Origin: Verrucomicrobiota bacterium
GTDB lineage: Bacteria; Verrucomicrobiota; Verrucomicrobiia; Chthoniobacterales; UBA10450
DNA: 33,400 bases
NCBI GenBank assembly: GCA_003218475.1
Contig: QHNR01000066.1
Span: 1-33,400 of the forward strand
Direction of reading: 5' to 3'
Part shown: positions 6,932 through 15,418 of the stretch, piece by piece
How positions within the stretch are numbered: position 1 is the first letter of the stretch
Layout of the letters: every line of letters begins with the position of its first letter
Notes under the pieces: generated by a model
What the model was told of the DNA's origin: nothing
Databases searched by the model: none
What the model saw: only the letters and a program-made list of their open reading frames with translations
Program-made: the position numbers and the translations under genes

Positions 6932-8454
6932 ATCGAACCAGGAAAGGAAAGCAATCCAGTCGATCACTCCTGGTTTCCTGGGTTCCATATTTCCTTCTGA
7001 TTTTGTCCTGCATCCCTGTTTTCCTGATTAATTCTTCGTCTGCTGCGGAAATTGTCATCGGTTCAAAAAAGTTCACCGAGTCTTATGTGCTAGGGGAAAT
7101 CGCCAAACGCACGCTGACCGAGGCCGCAATCCCAGCGGAACATCGCCAAGGCATGGGCGGCACCATTATTCTCTGGCAAGCGCTGCGTGGCGGACAGATC
7201 GATGCATATCCGGAATACACCGGGACCATTGGGCAGGAGATTCTAAAAAGTGATCACGCGTCATCGCTCGATGAAATTCGCGAATCTCTTGCAAAATTTG
7301 GCGTGGGCATGACGAACCCGCTCGGGTTCAACAATACCTATGCGTTGGTGATGCGCCGCAGCGAAGCGCAACGCCTCGGTGTGCGCACAATCAGCGATCT
7401 ACGAAAACACCCAGAGCTAAAGATCGGATTCACGCATGAATTCCTGGACCGGCGGGATGGCTGGCGCCCGTTGCGCGAGCGTTACGCGCTTCCGCAACAG
7501 AATGTCATCGGCATAGACCACGCGCTTGGTTACAGCGCGCTCGCTAACGGATCGATTGACGTAAAGGACGCCTACTCGACGGATGCAAAAATAGAAGAAA
7601 ATGATCTCGTCGCGCTGGAGGACGATCTTCATTTCTTTCCGAACTATGAGGGGGTGTTGTTGTTCCGACTAAACATGAGCGCGGATGCGATTGCTGCGTT
7701 GCGGCGCTTGGAAGGAACCCTGGATGAAAAAGGGATGACGCGCCTCAACGCGGAAGCGGAACGCACAAAAAATTACACGAGAGCGGCAAACTTGTATTTT
7801 GAAAGCGGCGCAGGATCGCCCAATACCGCGGGCGAATCGTTTCCGCAGAAGCTCGCGCGCTGGACACTTCGCCATCTGCAGCTGGCTGGATTTTCTCTAA
7901 TGCTTTCGGTGATCTTCGGCATTCCGCTTGGCATCGTTGCCAGTCGCGGTGGAGCGATTGGGCAGGCTATTCTTGGTTTTGCAAGCATTGTGCAAACAAT
8001 TCCATCACTCGCTTTGCTGGCTTTGCTTGTGCCTTTTCCCTTTTTCGGAATCAGCGTCCGCACGGCCATTGCCGCGCTTTTTCTCTACGGATTGCTGCCG
8101 ATCGTGCGCAACACCGCGAGCGGTCTGCAGGATATCCCGCGATCACTGCGCGAATCCGCCATCGCATTGGGACTCAGCCCAATCACGCGGCTCTGGGAAA
8201 TTTATCTACCTATGGCGTCCCGCTCGATTTTATCCGGAATCAAAACCAGCGCCGTGATCAATGTCGGGACCGCGACACTCGCGGCATTGATTGGAGCCGG
8301 AGGCTTGGGCGAGCCGATTTTGAGCGGCCTTAACTTGAACGATCACGTAACTATCCTTCAAGGCGCGATTCCAGCAGCCCTCCTCGCGCTGCTGGTCCAA
8401 TGGTTTTTCGATTTGCTTGATCGTGTTCTCATTCCAAAAGGGCTCCGTTTGTAG
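6928..8454 (+). CDS. Fused betaine-type substrate-binding protein and ABC permease (possible ergothioneine/hercynine transporter)
   Basis: A 508-residue two-domain protein. Residues about 16-40 form a signal or anchor helix. Residues about 41-300 are an OpuAC-type binding domain (IVIGSKKFTESYVLGE, GGTIILWQALRGGQIDAYPEYTGT). Residues about 305-508 are the permease, with several membrane helices and the EAA-like loop ESAIALGLSPITRLWEIYLP at 409-428. The class imports quaternary amines such as glycine betaine, choline and carnitine. The related EgtU of streptococci takes up ergothioneine and is also a fusion, but with the permease first. Position directly after egtB-egtD suggests ergothioneine or hercynine as ligand; this is inference. 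The TAG stop lies inside the first bases of a repeat element. Confidence 0.85.
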   Translation: MNRTRKGKQSSRSLLVSWVPYFLLILSCIPVFLINSSSAAEIVIGSKKFTESYVLGEIAKRTLTEAAIPAEHRQGMGGTIILWQALRGGQIDAYPEYTGTIGQEILKSDHASSLDEIRESLAKFGVGMTNPLGFNNTYALVMRRSEAQRLGVRTISDLRKHPELKIGFTHEFLDRRDGWRPLRERYALPQQNVIGIDHALGYSALANGSIDVKDAYSTDAKIEENDLVALEDDLHFFPNYEGVLLFRLNMSADAIAALRRLEGTLDEKGMTRLNAEAERTKNYTRAANLYFESGAGSPNTAGESFPQKLARWTLRHLQLAGFSLMLSVIFGIPLGIVASRGGAIGQAILGFASIVQTIPSLALLALLVPFPFFGISVRTAIAALFLYGLLPIVRNTASGLQDIPRSLRESAIALGLSPITRLWEIYLPMASRSILSGIKTSAVINVGTATLAALIGAGGLGEPILSGLNLNDHVTILQGAIPAALLALLVQWFFDLLDRVLIPKGLRL

Positions 8455-8564
8455 GTGGATCGGCTTGTCCTCAAGGCGATGCCAGTCGCCGAAGGCGCAG
8501 ATTAGAAATCAGGCGGCAGAGCCGCATCCATTTGCCAACGCGTTGAGGACAACGCGTTCCACCT
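8453..8564. repeat. 112-bp inverted-repeat (MITE-like) element
   Basis: Compound terminal inverted repeats: AGGTGGA (8453-8459) with TCCACCT (8558-8564), and further in TTGTCCTCAA (8465-8474) with TTGAGGACAA (8543-8552). The middle contains a smaller GCGGC/GCCGC hairpin. The left end overlaps the stop codon of the transporter gene, which means the element supplies the stop. No coding capacity. It separates the transporter operon from the dehydrogenase gene and could fold into a long stem in RNA. Confidence 0.75.
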
Positions 8565-8598
8565 TTGATCATTCCCGCAGCCACGCTTACTTAGCTGT

Positions 8599-9963
8599 AT
8601 GGCGATCGCGTCCATCAATCCCGCGACTGGCGAAAAGCTGCAGGAGTTTTCTCCTTTCGACGATGCAGAAATGGAGAAACGGCTGGCGCGCGCTGAGAAG
8701 GCATTCAGTAAATATCGCCGTACGACTTTCACCGATCGCTCAGTGTTTTTGGAAGCCACAGCGGAGTTGCTATTCCAGGAAAAGAAAAAATTCGCGGAGA
8801 TCATCACGCTCGAGATGGGCAAACTGTTTCGCGATTCGGTCGCGGAAATCGAGAAATGTGCGAGCGGCTGCCAATTTTACGCTGAGAACGGCGAGCGATT
8901 TTTGGAGGACGAGGCAGCGCAGACTGACGCTGCTGAAAGTTACGTGCAGTACCAACCGCTTGGACCGGTTCTCGCAATCATGCCGTGGAATTTTCCTTTC
9001 TGGCAGGTATTTCGATTTGCCGCTCCGGCACTAATGGCAGGCAACGTAGGGCTGTTAAAGCATGCGTCTAATGTCTCGCAATGCGCGCTTGCCATTGAAC
9101 AAATCTTTTGCCGCGCGGGATTCGACGAGGGCGTTTTCCAAACGCTGCTCATTGAGCCGGAGCAGGTGGAAAAAGTGATTGTCGATCCGCGCGTGAAAGC
9201 GGTAACCCTGACTGGTAGCGAAAAAGCCGGGAGCACAGTGGCGAGCACCGCAGCGCGAGAGATCAAGAAAAGCGTGCTCGAGCTCGGCGGCAGCGATGCG
9301 TTCATTGTGATGCCGAGCGCAGACTTCGAGCGCGCATTGAGCACAGCGGTAAAAGCGCGCACCATCAACACCGGCCAATCGTGCATTGCGGCAAAGCGAT
9401 TTGTGATTGCAGACAAAATTTACGACGAGTTTCTTAATCAATTCGTTGATCGCATGCGAGCCCTCAAGGCAGGCGATCCCATGGATGAAGCGACTGAGCT
9501 CGGTCCACTCGCGACTGAACACATCCTGCAAGGCGTGCACGATCAGGTCCAGAAATCGATTGCTGTAGGCGCAAAACCTTTGACTGGCGGCAATCGGATT
9601 CACGGCCCCGGATTCTTCTACGAGCCGACTGTTCTTGTCGACGTGCCAAAGGAATCGCCGGCCTACCGCGAAGAGGTGTTTGGGCCGGTCGCGTCTATTT
9701 TCCGTGTGCGCGACGCGGCCGACGCGATCGAACTTGCGAACGACACCAGATTCGGCCTCGCCGGCAGCGCGTGGACGAACAATGCCGAGGAACAAAAGCT
9801 CTTCGCATCCGAGCTGGACACAGGAATGGTTTTCATCAATGCCATGGTTGCGTCCGACCCGCGTCTGCCGTTTGGCGGCGTAAAACGTTCAGGCTTCGGC
9901 CGCGAACTCGGCGCCGCCGGAATTCGCGAATTCACAAACACGAAAACGATTTGGATTTCGTGA
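8599..9963 (+). CDS. NAD(P)-dependent succinate-semialdehyde-type aldehyde dehydrogenase
   Basis: A 454-residue aldehyde dehydrogenase. Landmarks in order: PWNFPFWQ (cofactor and oxyanion region), TLTGSEKAG, ELGGSD with general-base Glu228, NTGQSCIAAKR with nucleophile Cys262, EEVFGPV, and PFGGVKRSGFGRELG near the end. Length and wording fit the shorter Sad/GabD-like group, which oxidises succinate semialdehyde to succinate in the GABA shunt. The exact substrate and cofactor preference are not readable. It starts 34 bases after a repeat element and has no clear ribosome-binding site. No gabT-like aminotransferase is near, so the gene appears as a stand-alone unit. Confidence 0.88.
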   Translation: MAIASINPATGEKLQEFSPFDDAEMEKRLARAEKAFSKYRRTTFTDRSVFLEATAELLFQEKKKFAEIITLEMGKLFRDSVAEIEKCASGCQFYAENGERFLEDEAAQTDAAESYVQYQPLGPVLAIMPWNFPFWQVFRFAAPALMAGNVGLLKHASNVSQCALAIEQIFCRAGFDEGVFQTLLIEPEQVEKVIVDPRVKAVTLTGSEKAGSTVASTAAREIKKSVLELGGSDAFIVMPSADFERALSTAVKARTINTGQSCIAAKRFVIADKIYDEFLNQFVDRMRALKAGDPMDEATELGPLATEHILQGVHDQVQKSIAVGAKPLTGGNRIHGPGFFYEPTVLVDVPKESPAYREEVFGPVASIFRVRDAADAIELANDTRFGLAGSAWTNNAEEQKLFASELDTGMVFINAMVASDPRLPFGGVKRSGFGRELGAAGIREFTNTKTIWIS

Positions 9964-10010
9964 ACTCGTAGCAAAAGTGAGGACTGAACCCATTTCCATT
10001 TTCTGAAGCC

Positions 10011-10693
10011 ATGGCAATTCGTGAACCATATCGTACAAGGGCAGGGCTTATAGCACGCCGCCTGATCAAACTTGAGTCCTGCAGTCCTGGGCTAGTTCGT
10101 ATGCGTTCCAACTGGGACTCATTTGTCATTTCGGCAATGATTCAAAAGCTAAAGGCGATTGGATTCCGCAAGCGCTTCTTGCAGGATTCGCAGCAGTTTA
10201 TTTACGATTCGATTCTGTCTTACCAGAAAGCGGCTGAAGAGTGCCTTCCATATATCGTGCTCGCCGGACCCAAGAACCACCAAGGGCACACGCACTGTTG
10301 GGCCGGCTTCGGATTGTACGTCGGCTGGTATGGCGGACTCGCTATCACTGACTTTTTCAGGAAGAGGACAGGCGATCTAGATGGAGTGGTACTAATCATT
10401 AACATCGAGCCTTTTTCGACCAGATTAGCGATCTTCTCGATCCAGTACGGGAAAGATTCGAGGTCTATGATCGAGGTCAGCCGTTATGTCATATGCGAAT
10501 GCCTTATTCTGACTACGAGGATTCAGTGAATCAGGCCGTGACGCATGGGTTGGCAAAGTTTGCGTTGGGTGAATGGAAGCTCGTAAACCCAATCCAACTT
10601 GTACCAGCTTCTTTCGGAATTGGCGTCTTGGTCTGTTTAGATCCTAGCCATTATGATTCAACCGCCTGCATCTTCGGTGTGCTTAGCTGGTAG
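10011..10693 (+). pseudogene. Unknown protein interrupted by a frameshift at a T-run
   Basis: Two overlapping frames read as one unknown protein. The first runs from 10011 (or the ATG at 10101) and includes LPYIVLAGPKNHQGHTHCWAG and GDLDGVVLIINIEPF. The second continues FFDQISDLLDPVRERFEVYD and VNQAVTHGLAKFALGEWKL and stops at 10693. Adding one T to the five-T run at about 10412-10416 joins them smoothly, giving about 227 residues (197 from the inner start). I recognise no family. The DNA is visibly more A/T-rich than its neighbours, which may mean foreign origin. This fills most of the 736-base stretch between the dehydrogenase and the acetyltransferase; nothing else was seen there. Confidence 0.5.
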
Positions 10694-10699
10694 CTGGGG

Positions 10700-11248
10700 T
10701 CAGAGCCTACTGTTCACACAAGTTGCCCGTTCAACCGATTTATCGGTTGCTTGCCTTGAGATTGATGACTTTTCACTTCTGTGCAGGATGGGACGGAAGA
10801 TTTTTGCAAACCGGAAACCTGTTCGCGAATAACCGAGGGCCTCATAAAATTGATGGGCGGCTTCACGAGTGAATCGAGCTGTTAGACTCACTCGCGTAAC
10901 TTTTCGCTTCGCAAAATCTTTTTCCGCTGCGGCAATGAGGGCGCGGCCGATGCCACTGCACCGCTGTTTCTTTGAAACCACGAGCGCGATGATTTTGCCG
11001 GAAGGATCGTTGTGCTCGTGGCTGGCGTGCGTCAGCGTGCCAATCATTCCGCAAACTTGATCGTCGATCTCGGCGACAAATGTTCGGAAGCCAGCATCGC
11101 TTAAGATGGATTTCAAACGCTGCCGCATTTCAGCACTGGCTGTTTCGTAGCCGAGCTCACACATGAGCGACGCAAGCGCCGGCGCGTCGCTCAAGCTGGC
11201 ATTCCGAATTATGGGAGCCACATCAGCGGGCGCCTCAGTCTTCCGCAC
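10700..11248 (-). CDS. GNAT-family N-acetyltransferase
   Basis: A 182-residue GNAT protein. The acetyl-CoA pyrophosphate loop is QRCSGIG (95-101) after the beta-4 strand IIALVVS, and the C-terminal motif [20 protein letters not shown] is typical. It transfers an acetyl group from acetyl-CoA to an unknown amine. The start ATG at 11248 lies 14 bases inside the 3' end of cysNC, so it is probably translated from the same transcript as the third gene of a cysD-cysNC-GNAT operon. The last 25 or so residues are polar and outside the fold. A link to sulfur metabolism is suggested by position only. Confidence 0.85.
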   Translation of the reverse strand: MRKTEAPADVAPIIRNASLSDAPALASLMCELGYETASAEMRQRLKSILSDAGFRTFVAEIDDQVCGMIGTLTHASHEHNDPSGKIIALVVSKKQRCSGIGRALIAAAEKDFAKRKVTRVSLTARFTREAAHQFYEALGYSRTGFRFAKIFRPILHRSEKSSISRQATDKSVERATCVNSRL

Positions 11249-13163
11249 GGTAGTCCCTCAAACGCGGCAACAACTGTTCGAGAATTGTCGCGACCGATTC
11301 ATCGACGGTTTGTTCGTCTGTGCGCACCACGATTTCCGCGTCGTCCGGCGCTTCGTAGGGCGCGTCAATTCCGGTGAATTCACGAATCTCACCAGCTCGC
11401 GCTTTTTTGTAGAGATTTTTGGGGTCCCGTGCTTCGCAAACTTCCAGCGGCGCATCAACAAACACTTCGATAAACTCCGCGTTACCCTCCAGCGCAATTT
11501 CGCGCGCACGGCGGCGATCCATTCGATAAGGCGAGATGAAGGCGGTGATCACCACGGTGCCGGCGTCCGCCATGAGTTTCGCGACTTCGCTTACGCGGCG
11601 GATGTTCTCTACGCGATCGTCCGGCGAGAACCCGAGATTGGAGTTCAAGCCGTGACGGATATTGTCGCCATCGAGCACGTAAGTATTCATGCCGCGATGG
11701 AACAGGTCGCGCTCGATTGATTGCGCAATGGTCGATTTCCCGGCACCCGAAAGACCAGTCAACCACACAACCGCTCCCCGATGGCCGGTACGCACTGCGC
11801 GTTCGCGAGCCGTAATTTTTTCCTCCGTCCAAAAGATATTTTTGCTCTTTGCGACGGTTCGATCCGTGTAAATGCCGCCGAAAATTGTGCCACCACCGCA
11901 GATTCGGCCGTCATCGATGATAACAAAGCGTCCCAGATTCGGAATCCGGTCGTGATTATCTATGACGAGTGGCGCGCGCGTTTGAATTGTAACTCTGCCA
12001 ATCTCGTTTCGTTCCAATTGTTCGCGCCCGTCGCTTGTTGTCTCGAGTGTGGACGAATCCGTTACCTGCTCGATTGAAACGATCTGACATTTGACCTGCT
12101 GCGTCGCGAGACGCAGCTCATAAAGATGTCCCACCCGCAGCGGATCACGTACGATCCAGAACAAGTCCGCATGAAAGCGATTTGTCTCCACAGGTGTTTC
12201 GTTCTGGTGCGATGCCACATAGCCGCGCTCGACAAAAATCTGTTCCGCTAGGGTAATGCCGATTGAATCGTCAGCTACGCCGGGTCCGGTTGTGGACGCA
12301 TTCCAACGCTCGATCGCAGCGACCACCGACGACTTATTTGCCGGCGAAAATACCAACTGGTCCCCCACCCTGAGAGTCCCGGTCTCGATCCGACCTGCAA
12401 TGATCCGCCGCCCGTCAAAGCGATAAACGTCCTGCACACAAAAGCGCAGCGGTAGATCGGCATCGCGTTTTTGCGGTTCCAACAGGTCGAGAGCTTCGAG
12501 AACGTTCGCGGCGCAGTACCATTTCATTTTCATACTCGCCGTCGCGACGTTCTCGCCCTGCTTGGCCGACGCCGGGATAAATATCCGCGCGTCCAATCCG
12601 AGTTCGCGAAGAAATTTGCAATACTCCTGTTTGATCTCGCGAAAGCGTTTCTCAGAGTAATGTACGAGGTCCATTTTGTTTACGACCACAATCGCCTGCC
12701 TGATCCCAAGCATGCTGAGCAGATAGGCGTGTCGTCGGCTTTGTTCACGTACGCCTTCGTCCGCGTCGATTACGAGGATCGCTGCGTCTGCCCTCGACGC
12801 GCCGGTGATCATGTTCTTTAGAAATTCCTTATGGCCCGGCGCATCGATAATGGCGTAACGGCGGCGCGCTGTGCAAAACGAAATCTCAGTCGTATCGATG
12901 GTGACGTTTTGCTTCTGCTCCTCGAGCAGGGCGTCAAGCAGGAACGCGAATTCAAACTCCATCCCTTCGGCCGCGCAGGCCTTCTTTATTTGTTCGATCG
13001 TGCCTTCGGGGAGCGAGCCGGTGTCGTGCAGGATCCGCCCAATCAGCGTGGACTTGCCATGGTCAACGTGACCGACGAAAACAACGCGCAACTTCGGCTC
13101 GACATCTGAAATTGGACGTTGAGCCTTGGACGTTAAGCGTTGAGCGTTTCCTTCGCCGATCAT
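11235..13163 (-). CDS. cysNC: Bifunctional sulfate adenylyltransferase large subunit / APS kinase
   Basis: A 642-residue fusion. The N-terminal CysN part is an EF-Tu-like GTPase: P-loop GHVDHGKST (31-39), DAPGH (108-111 region), NKMD (162-165), then beta-barrel domains. The C-terminal CysC part has P-loop GLSGAGKST (470-478), [10 protein letters not shown] and the [12 protein letters not shown] segment of APS kinases. With CysD it activates sulfate to APS using GTP hydrolysis, then phosphorylates APS to PAPS. The ATG at 13163 overlaps the cysD stop (ATGA) and follows AAAGGA, so this start is well supported. Residues about 6-17 are encoded by an iterated GGACGTT repeat, giving an N-terminus longer than the GTPase core needs. 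Confidence 0.95.
   Translation of the reverse strand: MIGEGNAQRLTSKAQRPISDVEPKLRVVFVGHVDHGKSTLIGRILHDTGSLPEGTIEQIKKACAAEGMEFEFAFLLDALLEEQKQNVTIDTTEISFCTARRRYAIIDAPGHKEFLKNMITGASRADAAILVIDADEGVREQSRRHAYLLSMLGIRQAIVVVNKMDLVHYSEKRFREIKQEYCKFLRELGLDARIFIPASAKQGENVATASMKMKWYCAANVLEALDLLEPQKRDADLPLRFCVQDVYRFDGRRIIAGRIETGTLRVGDQLVFSPANKSSVVAAIERWNASTTGPGVADDSIGITLAEQIFVERGYVASHQNETPVETNRFHADLFWIVRDPLRVGHLYELRLATQQVKCQIVSIEQVTDSSTLETTSDGREQLERNEIGRVTIQTRAPLVIDNHDRIPNLGRFVIIDDGRICGGGTIFGGIYTDRTVAKSKNIFWTEEKITARERAVRTGHRGAVVWLTGLSGAGKSTIAQSIERDLFHRGMNTYVLDGDNIRHGLNSNLGFSPDDRVENIRRVSEVAKLMADAGTVVITAFISPYRMDRRRAREIALEGNAEFIEVFVDAPLEVCEARDPKNLYKKARAGEIREFTGIDAPYEAPDDAEIVVRTDEQTVDESVATILEQLLPRLRDYRAED
13112..13148. 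repeat. Iterated GGACGTT(G/A)AGC repeat within the cysNC N-terminus
   Basis: TTGGACGTTGAGC (13112-13124) is followed by TTGGACGTTAAGC (13126-13138, one mismatch) and GTTGAGCGTT (13139-13148). The repeat is read in frame on the minus strand as residues 6-17 of CysNC. Such AACGTCCAA iterations look like simple intergenic filler, here captured by the upstream-coupled start codon. Confidence 0.6.
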
Positions 13164-13978
13164 AAAAATCCTTTTGCCCGCAACTTCTGCATTGCGTTTC
13201 GCTCATAATGGTCTTGCGCGCGACCAGCGCGCTCGGTTGTTTTTGTCGCTTCTAGTTCGGCAATGATCTCGTCGATAGTGGATGCGTTGCTTTCGATCGG
13301 ATGCGTGATCGGACTGCAGCCGAGCGAGCGAAAACGTTTCCCGTCTCGGGCGAAATACATGTTCGGGATCGGAATCTTTTCTCGCTGGATGTACCGCCAG
13401 ATATCCACTTCGGTCCAATCGAGCAACGGTTGCACACGGACATGTTCGCCTTTTGCAGCTGTGGTTACGAACTGGCTCCAGAATTCCGGCGGCTGATCCT
13501 TGTAATCCCATTCAAACTGCGCGTTGCGCGGTGAAAAGTATCTCTCCTTCGCGCGCGTGGGATCTTCGTCCCGACGAATGCCGGTGATAAGCGCGTCCCA
13601 TTTGTATTGTGCGAGTGCTTGTTGCAGCGCGACCGTCTTTAGTTCATGCGTCACTGTCACTGGATCGTGCGTCTCGTACCCGATGCCGCGTGTGCGCGCT
13701 TCCGTATTGATTTTTACAATAAGATTGAGGTTGTGATGCTTCCTCGCCCATTCGCGGAATTCCACCATCTCCGGAAACTCGTAAGTGGTGTCGATGTGCA
13801 AAACCGGGAAGGGCACGCGACCGAAAAAAGATTTTCGCGCCAGCCAGATGAGAACGTTTGAGTCTTTTCCCATCGACCACGGCATGGCGACGTTTTTGAA
13901 AGCGTGATACGCCTCGCGAAAAATAAAGATGCTTTGGTTCTCGAGTTCGTCGAGATGCGTGCGGCTCAATTCCGTCAT
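13160..13978 (-). CDS. cysD: Sulfate adenylyltransferase subunit 2
   Basis: A 272-residue ATP-pyrophosphatase-fold protein, the small catalytic subunit that forms APS from ATP and sulfate. It has the PP-loop variant SMGKDS (35-40), [45 protein letters not shown] and the C-terminal [12 protein letters not shown] and [10 protein letters not shown] segments, all typical of CysD. Length is normal. It is first in the minus-strand operon with cysNC (four-base overlap) and the GNAT gene. The 160-base region upstream is shared with the divergent nuoB and contains a degenerate inverted repeat. Confidence 0.95.
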   Translation of the reverse strand: MTELSRTHLDELENQSIFIFREAYHAFKNVAMPWSMGKDSNVLIWLARKSFFGRVPFPVLHIDTTYEFPEMVEFREWARKHHNLNLIVKINTEARTRGIGYETHDPVTVTHELKTVALQQALAQYKWDALITGIRRDEDPTRAKERYFSPRNAQFEWDYKDQPPEFWSQFVTTAAKGEHVRVQPLLDWTEVDIWRYIQREKIPIPNMYFARDGKRFRSLGCSPITHPIESNASTIDEIIAELEATKTTERAGRAQDHYERNAMQKLRAKGFL

Positions 13979-14010
13979 GAGATGCTCTTGCTGAAAAGAA
14001 TTACGAAATT

Positions 14011-14099
14011 AACCACGAATGAAGACGGACTTACACAGATTCATGTTAGGGTGTTTCCTTCGTAATCCGTGTTTCATCTGTGTCAATCTGTAGCTGGTT
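14011..14099. repeat. Degenerate inverted repeat between cysD and nuoB
   Basis: The left arm AACCACGAATGAAGACGG followed by TTACACAGATT is roughly mirrored by the right arm containing AATCCGTGTTTCATCTGTG and ending TAGCTGGTT. The arms match imperfectly (AACCA/TGGTT ends; ACACAGAT/ATCTGTGT). This is a common style of intergenic filler repeat. It lies in the divergent promoter region of cysD and nuoB; I could not pick out a convincing promoter. Confidence 0.5.
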
Positions 14100-14138
14100 T
14101 TCTCTTGCGAGGGCTAAGCGCGATCTTACTGTTTGCTG

Positions 14139-14675
14139 ATGGCTGAAACTCGCCTAACAACGCACGATTCTAAGATCGAAGGCAACGTGATTTTTACGCG
14201 ATTCGATGCCGCGCTCAATTGGGTCCGCAAAAATTCGCTTTGGCCAATGCCGATGGGGCTGGCCTGTTGCGCGATCGAGTTGATGGCAACCGCAGCCTCC
14301 CGCTTCGATATCGCGCGATTCGGCGCAGAAGTAATGCGCTTCTCGCCACGGCAATGCGATGTCATGATCGTGGCGGGCACTGTGACCTACAAAATGGCGC
14401 TGGCAGTAAAACGAATTTACGAGCAGATGCCGGAGCCCAAGTGGGTGATTGCCATGGGCGCATGCGCTTCCACCGGCGGCATGTATCGCTCCTATGCGAC
14501 TCTGCAGGGAATCGATCAACTGATTCCGGTTGATGTTTACATTTCCGGGTGTCCGCCGCGTCCGGAAGCGTTGCTCGCTGGTTTGATGAAGTTGCAAGAG
14601 AAAATTTCTCGCGAACGGTCATTCAGGAACCAGAACCTCGAACTCGCAGAAAAACTCGAGGACGCGTTCGGATGA
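14139..14675 (+). CDS. nuoB: NADH-quinone oxidoreductase subunit B
   Basis: A 178-residue complex I subunit that carries iron-sulfur cluster N2, the last electron carrier before quinone. The four cluster cysteines are present: Cys43-Cys44 in ACCAIELMA, Cys109 in MGACAS and Cys138 in [11 protein letters not shown]; the spacings (1, 65, 29) equal those of E. coli NuoB as I recall them. The ATG at 14139 is preferred over an in-frame TTG six bases upstream. Next on the same strand is nuoC, but nuoA does not precede and nuoD does not follow, so this is a detached nuoB-nuoC pair. The last 20 residues are a charged helix. Confidence 0.95.
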   Translation: MAETRLTTHDSKIEGNVIFTRFDAALNWVRKNSLWPMPMGLACCAIELMATAASRFDIARFGAEVMRFSPRQCDVMIVAGTVTYKMALAVKRIYEQMPEPKWVIAMGACASTGGMYRSYATLQGIDQLIPVDVYISGCPPRPEALLAGLMKLQEKISRERSFRNQNLELAEKLEDAFG

Positions 14676-14681
14676 GCACGC

Positions 14682-14775
14682 TGTCATTCCGAGCGAAGTC
14701 GAGGGGAGCCCATGGCGTCACCGCAGGTTTGATCACGGGATCCTTCGACTCCGCTTCGCTTTGCTCAGAATGACA
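14682..14775. repeat. 94-bp inverted repeat between nuoB and nuoC (copy 1)
   Basis: Ends TGTCATTC (14682-14689) and GAATGACA (14768-14775). Contains CCGAGCGAAGTCGAGG on the left and GGGATCCTTCGACTCCGC on the right, which also pair in part (CGAAGTCGA/TCGACT). The same family occurs at 21077-21181. The wording matches a dispersed intergenic repeat that I recall from several phyla; family naming would need a search. Confidence 0.75.
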
Positions 14776-14783
14776 TCGGAACT

Positions 14784-15359
14784 ATGACGAGCCAGGAAAT
14801 GTTCGACGCCTTAGGCGAAGCATTCGCCGAGAAGATTCAGGACAAGACTGAATTTCGCGGCGAAACGACGTACACGATTGCTGGTGGTGATCTGCATCAA
14901 ATCGCCAAATTCTGTCGCGACGAACTCTCGTTCGATTATTTGCTCGACATCACAAGTATAGACAATTTCGACGACGAGCCGCGGTTCGAAATTGTCTATC
15001 ATCTTTATTCGATGTCACACGGCTTTCATCTACGCTTCAAATTGAAAATCCCGGGAGAAAGCGGCGCTGTTGACACTGTTTCGGACATCTGGCCTACAGC
15101 GAACTGGCACGAACGCGAGGCTTACGACATGATGGGAATCAAGTTCAATGGGCATCCCGATCTACTACGGATTCTGATGTGGGAAGGTTACCCTTACTTC
15201 CCGCTGCGAAAAGACTTTCCGCTCGAAGGATTGCCGAGTGAGATGCCCGATGTCGCCTTCACAAAAGCCACGCCACTGGAAGGTGGACCATTTGTCACAA
15301 TTCCGAGTACCGCCGGCTCAAAGGACCGCGAACCGCGGGCTCGTCCGCCGGAATTGTAA
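14784..15359 (+). CDS. nuoC: NADH-quinone oxidoreductase subunit C
   Basis: A 191-residue 30-kDa-subunit homologue of complex I. Family signature seen as DIWPTANWHEREAYDMMGI, followed by GHPDLLRILMWEGYP and PLRKDFPLEG. It is a peripheral-arm subunit next to NuoB and NuoD. It is not fused to NuoD, unlike the NuoCD of enterobacteria. It begins eight bases after a repeat element and 108 bases after nuoB. The final 20 residues (from Thr172; Arg/Pro/Ser-rich) are encoded by a perfect-ended inverted repeat that reaches the stop codon, so the native protein end may be near residue 171. Confidence 0.95.
   Translation: MTSQEMFDALGEAFAEKIQDKTEFRGETTYTIAGGDLHQIAKFCRDELSFDYLLDITSIDNFDDEPRFEIVYHLYSMSHGFHLRFKLKIPGESGAVDTVSDIWPTANWHEREAYDMMGIKFNGHPDLLRILMWEGYPYFPLRKDFPLEGLPSEMPDVAFTKATPLEGGPFVTIPSTAGSKDREPRARPPEL
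15297..15357. repeat. 61-bp inverted repeat forming the nuoC 3' end
   Basis: ACAATTCCG (15297-15305) is perfectly inverted as CGGAATTGT (15349-15357), with CCGCCGG next to each end and a CCGCG/CGCGG core. It encodes the last 20 residues of NuoC and the first base of its TAA stop. As RNA it would be a stable stem covering the stop codon. Either it is a mobile repeat absorbed into the gene or a transcript-end structure; no T-run follows. Confidence 0.65.
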
Positions 15360-15418
15360 GTTCAAGATAACGCGTCCAGCCGCTCGACTCGCGAAACAGT
15401 TTCAGAGTGGCCCCTTGC

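Noticed and set aside
9055-9795. 246-codon minus-strand ORF inside the aldehyde dehydrogenase gene
   Set aside because: Antisense shadow of conserved coding sequence; composition is typical of reversed GC-rich codons.
13979-14138. Riboswitch or leader RNA upstream of cysD or nuoB
   Set aside because: Only a degenerate inverted repeat is visible; no conserved riboswitch core was recognised.
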